From: Sphingobium terrigena | Lineage (GTDB): Bacteria > Pseudomonadota > Alphaproteobacteria > Sphingomonadales > Sphingomonadaceae | Direction: 5' to 3' | NCBI RefSeq assembly: GCF_003591655.1 | Contig: NZ_QVRA01000011.1 | Span: 62,001-126,000, forward strand | Length of the DNA: 64,000 nt | In this document: positions 61,041 through 64,000 of the stretch, piece by piece | How positions within the stretch are numbered: the stretch's first letter is position 1 | How the letters are laid out: each line of letters opens with the position of its first letter | The notes under the pieces: generated by a model | What the model saw: only the letters and a program-made list of their open reading frames with translations | The model's database searches: none | Told to the model about the DNA's origin: nothing | Translations under genes and position numbers: made by a program

Positions 61041-61900
61041 GGCACCAACTGACCCTGCGCATTGGTCCTGCGACCTTCCGCATCGGCTCCGCGTGGCCCG
61101 CGCCGGTCAGCCAGTTGGCCAGCCTCTACGCCGCCTATCCGCAACCCGCCGACGCCATCGCAGACTTCACCGTCCGGCTCCAGCCGACCAGCCTGGCGCG
61201 CCGCTTCATCCGTCCGTCCATCTTCATCACTGGCGACCATGGCCTGGCCGACGCTGCGCCGATGAGCCTAGCCCATGGCCTGCTCGCGGCGGAAATGGGC
61301 ATGAACCTGCAAATGGCGCTGGGCTGGCGGCGGCATTTGCTGCTTCACGCCTCCAGCGTGGAGAAGGATGGCCGCGTGCTGGTGATGACCGGCGAGTCCG
61401 GTTCCGGCAAATCGACCCTTGCCGCCTTGCTGGGGGAGCGCGGCTGGCGCTTCATGGGCGATGAATTTGCCCTGCTGGACCTGGACAGCGGCGCGATCCT
61501 GCCCTTTCCCCGCCTCGTCAGCCTCAAGAATCGCGCGATCGAGGTGGTGGCGGGCGAAGTCGGGGCGGGCCGCATGGGTCCGCTGCTCGCTGCCACGGCC
61601 AAGGGCGATATTCGCCACATGCTCCCCCGTAATGATGCGGTCGCGCGCATGGGGCAGGGGGCGATGCCCGCGCTGCTGCTCTTCCCCCGCTTCGGCCATG
61701 CCGCCGACATGCGTGCCGTCGGTCAGGCGGAAATCTTCATGCGCCTGACCCAAGCCTCGACCAATTATGTCGCGCTGGGCGAACCGGCTTTCACGGCACT
61801 GACCCGGTTCGTCCGCGATGTTCCCGCCCGCGCAATCGACTTCCCGACCGGCGAGGAGGCCATCGCCATGGTCGAACGGCTGTGGGAGGATATGGCATGA
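61037..61900 (+). CDS. HprK-related kinase A
   Basis: 287 residues. Walker A GESGSGKST lies at residues 119-127 after LLLHASSVEKDGRVLVMT, and WRFMGDEFALLD follows at about 138. This is the C-terminal kinase half of HPr kinase/phosphorylase; there is no phosphotransferase-system HPr gene here. Members of this group are paired with a PqqD-like protein and a nucleotidyltransferase, as here. In lasso peptide systems a relative phosphorylates the precursor peptide. Overlaps both neighbours by 4 bp. Confidence 0.85.
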   Translation: MRHQLTLRIGPATFRIGSAWPAPVSQLASLYAAYPQPADAIADFTVRLQPTSLARRFIRPSIFITGDHGLADAAPMSLAHGLLAAEMGMNLQMALGWRRHLLLHASSVEKDGRVLVMTGESGSGKSTLAALLGERGWRFMGDEFALLDLDSGAILPFPRLVSLKNRAIEVVAGEVGAGRMGPLLAATAKGDIRHMLPRNDAVARMGQGAMPALLLFPRFGHAADMRAVGQAEIFMRLTQASTNYVALGEPAFTALTRFVRDVPARAIDFPTGEEAIAMVERLWEDMA

Positions 61901-62886
61901 GCGCCGCGCTGCTGGTGCGGACGCTGCGCGATCCCGCGTCCGTCGCCGCGCTGGACGCATCCGGCTGGAACGGCCTGATCGCCGCCGCGCGTGCCGAACG
62001 GCTGATCGGGACGCTGGCCTTTCGGCTTGATGGGGTCACGGTGCCACCAGCCGTCACGCCGATCCTGTCCGACGCGCAGGCCGACGCCGCCCGCGAAGCG
62101 CGCCAAGCCTTGTGGGAAGCCGACCGCGCGGCGCAGGCGCTTGGGGCTTTGGGTGTCCGCGTCGTGCTGCTCAAAGGCACCGCCTATGCCGCTGCCGGGC
62201 TGAAGGCCGGGCAGGGCCGCTTCATCGGCGATCTCGATATTCTCGTTCCGATGGAGGCGATGGCGGCGGTCGAACAGGCGCTGATCGCGGCAGGCTGGGA
62301 ATGGGTGAAGGATGATCCCTATGACGACGCCTATTATCGCCAGTGGATGCACGAACTCCCGCCGATGATCCACGCGACGCGCGACCGGATGATCGACGTG
62401 CATCATACGATATTGCCGCTGACCGCGCGCCAGACCCCGGACGCCGCCGCGATGATCGCCGATGCTGTGTCGCTGGCCGATGGCTTGTACATCCTCTCGC
62501 CCGAAAATCGCGTCGTCCATGCCGTCGCCCATATGCTGGCCGATGGCGATTTGCAGGGCGGCCTGCGCAACCTGTGGGACATATATCATCTGCTGGCCGA
62601 CACTGACCCGAACATAGTGGCGACCCGCGCCGCCCATCACGGTTTGTTGCCCCATGTCCGGCAGGCGCAACGCCTCGCCGCCGCGCTCTACGGTCCCGGC
62701 GCGCGCCTGACGCTATGGGACCGCCTGATCCGCGCCCGCCTGCTGGCCCGCGACGGCTGGGGCCGCGAAACCCGCAAGGCGCTGGTGTTCGCCTTCTTCC
62801 TGCGCTCTCATTGGTTGCGGATGCCGCCGCTGATGCTGGCCCGGCACCTGTGGACCAAATGGCGCAAGGGGCATCGGCCGCAATAG
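61897..62886 (+). CDS. Nucleotidyltransferase family protein (NTP_transf_5 type)
   Basis: 329 residues from the ATG at 61897, overlapping the kinase stop by 4 bp. The core VLLKGTAYAAAGLKAGQGRF and GDLDILVP carries the catalytic Asp pair of the pol-beta-type fold; DVHHTILPL and the helical C-terminal half complete the domain. It would transfer a nucleotidyl or related group to an unknown acceptor. Third gene of the HPr-rel-A cassette. The basic C-terminus (WTKWRKGHRPQ) is of no known use. Confidence 0.82.
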   Translation: MSAALLVRTLRDPASVAALDASGWNGLIAAARAERLIGTLAFRLDGVTVPPAVTPILSDAQADAAREARQALWEADRAAQALGALGVRVVLLKGTAYAAAGLKAGQGRFIGDLDILVPMEAMAAVEQALIAAGWEWVKDDPYDDAYYRQWMHELPPMIHATRDRMIDVHHTILPLTARQTPDAAAMIADAVSLADGLYILSPENRVVHAVAHMLADGDLQGGLRNLWDIYHLLADTDPNIVATRAAHHGLLPHVRQAQRLAAALYGPGARLTLWDRLIRARLLARDGWGRETRKALVFAFFLRSHWLRMPPLMLARHLWTKWRKGHRPQ

Positions 62887-62923
62887 GCGCACCTCACCCT
62901 TGTCAACAGGCGAGCGACGTCAT

Positions 62924-62953
62924 ATGTGTATAAATCCATAAATGGATACACAT
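62924..62953. promoter_or_regulatory. Candidate VapB operator
   Basis: Perfect 8-bp arms ATGTGTAT/ATACACAT (62924-62931, 62946-62953) around a second palindrome TCCATAAATGGA (62935-62946). It ends 1 bp before the vapB ATG and covers a TATAAAT promoter-like box. VapB/VapBC complexes bind such palindromes. Confidence 0.6.
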
Positions 62954-62954
62954 T

Positions 62955-63149
62955 ATGCGCACCAATATCGTGATTGACGACGATCTGATGGCCCGTGCCA
63001 TGCAGGCGACCGGGATCAAGACCAAGAAAGAAGCGGTAGAACAAGGGCTTCGTACCCTTGTTCGCCTGACCGAGCAGGCCGAATTGCGGTCGCTTCGTGG
63101 TGCCGTGTCGTGGGACGGTGATCTCGATGCCATGCGCCGCGATCCATGA
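62955..63149 (+). CDS. vapB: Type II antitoxin, VapB family
   Basis: 64 residues. MRTNIVIDDDLMARAMQATG and KTKKEAVEQGLRTLVRL form a ribbon-helix-helix DNA-binding domain; the tail RSLRGAVSWDGDLDAMRRD binds the PIN toxin. Stop overlaps the toxin ATG by 4 bp (ATGA). The palindrome just upstream is its likely target. Confidence 0.92.
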   Translation: MRTNIVIDDDLMARAMQATGIKTKKEAVEQGLRTLVRLTEQAELRSLRGAVSWDGDLDAMRRDP

Positions 63150-63541
63150 TCCTGGTCGATAGCAGCGTCTGGATCGACTATTTTCGCGGCATCCCGACGG
63201 CGCAGGCCGACCGGCTCGACGGGTTGCTGGGGCGCGAGCCTTTACTGGTCGGCGACATCATCCTGACCGAGATATTGCAGGGCATCGCTGCCGACCGCGA
63301 ATTTGATCGCGTCCGGCGCCTGCTGCTGACCATGGACGTCATCGTCATTGGCGGCATTGGCGTGGCGATCGAGGCTGCCCGCCACTTCCGCCACCTGCGC
63401 GCGCTGGGCGTCACCGTCCGCAAGACCATCGACACGCTGATCGCCACCCGCTGCCTGCATGACGACCATGCACTGCTCTACAGCGACCGCGACTTCGATC
63501 CCTTCGTCACGCATCTGGGGCTGCGATCGGCGATGGATTGA
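63146..63541 (+). CDS. vapC: Type II toxin VapC (PIN domain ribonuclease)
   Basis: 131 residues. VDSSVWIDYFRG, the acidic site LTEILQGI and the C-terminal HALLYSDRDFDPF carry the acidic PIN residues (D4, E-mid, D-late). VapC toxins cleave tRNA or rRNA sites. It is the second gene of the pair, directly after the HPr-rel-A cassette but separated by 68 bp from it. Confidence 0.93.
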   Translation: MILVDSSVWIDYFRGIPTAQADRLDGLLGREPLLVGDIILTEILQGIAADREFDRVRRLLLTMDVIVIGGIGVAIEAARHFRHLRALGVTVRKTIDTLIATRCLHDDHALLYSDRDFDPFVTHLGLRSAMD

Positions 63542-63597
63542 TCCCGTTGGCCAATATTGCATCGGATCATTGGTCGCGCATTTTCGGCATTCCTCCC

Positions 63598-63774
63598 CTG
63601 CAAGGGGATCATTGCGAAAATCACCATCCATAGAATTTCACGTCATCCCCGCGCAGGCGGGGATCCATCTCCTGACCTAAAATCAAGACGATAAGGTAGG
63701 AGATGGATTCCCGCCTTCGCGGGAATGACAAAGATTTGTAAGGCCAACCGAATTTCGCAACGATCCCCTTACAG
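63598..63774. repeat. Nested palindromic element downstream of vapC
   Basis: Outer arms 63598-63619 and 63753-63774 pair at 20 of 22 positions (CTGCAAGGGGATCATTGCGAAA type). Inside is a second inverted repeat 63642-63673 / 63698-63729 (29 of 32) containing GTCATCCCCGC hairpins. It looks like one repeat inserted in another and fills the gap 63542-63809. Confidence 0.8.
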
Positions 63775-63809
63775 GAGAGGATGTGGAGTCACTGAGTAAA
63801 TCGACCCTC

Positions 63810-64000
63810 CTACCCCTTCTTCAATATATCCAGCGCCAGTACCGTCATCGCCTCGCTGGCCGACCCGATCACCTTGTCGGCTTGCGGCGCCCAGAAGGGG
63901 CTGTGGAGGGAGGGGAGGGTTGCCTGTCCGGCCTGCGCCGCCGCCATCTTGTCGGCAGGTACGCCGCCGACCCAGAAGATGAAGCTGTTGATGGCCTTGT
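63810..64000 (-). CDS. M20 family amidohydrolase/peptidase, C-terminal end (truncated by window)
   Basis: The frame from the window edge to TAG at 63810 encodes about 62 residues: FIFWVGGVPADKM, LPSLHSPFWAPQADKVI and ASEAMTVLALDILKKG. The LHSPFF-like segment and ALDILKKG end fit amidohydrolases of the M20 (aminoacylase/hippurate hydrolase) type, in which that His binds metal. The rest of the gene lies beyond the window, so the call is tentative. Confidence 0.7.
   Translation of the reverse strand, partial: KAINSFIFWVGGVPADKMAAAQAGQATLPSLHSPFWAPQADKVIGSASEAMTVLALDILKKG

Noticed and set aside
60258..62886. Lasso peptide biosynthetic cluster
   Set aside because: PqqD-like and HprK-like proteins are shared with such clusters, but no asparagine-synthetase-like cyclase, no leader protease and no precursor peptide were found.

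Overview
The window reads as chromosomal DNA of a sphingomonad (Sphingobium, Sphingomonas or Novosphingobium type, Alphaproteobacteria). This is inferred from the high G+C content, a PopZ-type pole organiser next to valS, an F1 ATP synthase operon (atpHAGDC) without F0 genes, a TonB-dependent receptor of sphingomonad type, a yfgM-bamB-der block, an HPr-rel-A cassette and many short palindromic repeats. No species can be named from the sequence alone.

Layout. 1-7.5 kb: end of a TolC-family protein, PopZ-like protein, exported adenosine deaminase, valyl-tRNA synthetase (with a palindromic repeat inserted in frame) and a MATE exporter. 7.5-17.6 kb: HerA-like ATPase, membrane acyltransferase, luciferase-like oxidoreductase, Hpt and TusA-like proteins, the der-bamB-yfgM block, panB and a Phd/ParE toxin-antitoxin pair. 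17.7-24.1 kb: TonB-dependent receptor, YezD protein and RBBP9/YdeN hydrolase (a likely sulfur-related group), PRC-barrel protein, a frameshifted OsmC gene, an EamA exporter and an exported methyltransferase. 24.2-30.6 kb: a lone CpaF ATPase coupled to a polytopic membrane protein, then a GT2 glycosyltransferase, a methyltransferase and a second large membrane protein. 30.7-36.5 kb: repeats, a YciI protein and atpHAGDC. 36.7-44.9 kb: membrane-anchored serine protease, Ada, HEXXH/TPR protein, DUF1289 protein, PriA, DUF2490 protein and transaldolase-like aldolase.

44.9-47.3 kb is a small decayed island at the 3' end of tRNA-Arg(TCT). It holds one intact methyltransferase, remnants of a surface-glycan-type gene and an integrase stub. 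47.4-52.6 kb: queuosine-precursor transporter, PAS-GGDEF protein, truA, fmt, recR, a VOC protein and def. 52.7-60.2 kb: the complete phosphate regulon phoR-pstS-pstC-pstA-pstB-phoU-phoB, with a Pho-box-like repeat ahead of pstS. 60.3-62.9 kb: a Tat-signal protein of unknown function followed by a coupled PqqD-like / HprK-like kinase / nucleotidyltransferase cassette (HPr-rel-A system), the best candidate here for poorly described biology. The window closes with a VapBC pair, a nested palindromic repeat and the end of an M20 peptidase.

Two themes recur. First, repeats: at least nine palindromic or MITE-like elements, one inside valS and two between atp genes. Second, tight translational coupling (ATGA overlaps) in yfgM-bamB, cpaF, HPr-rel-A and vapBC.
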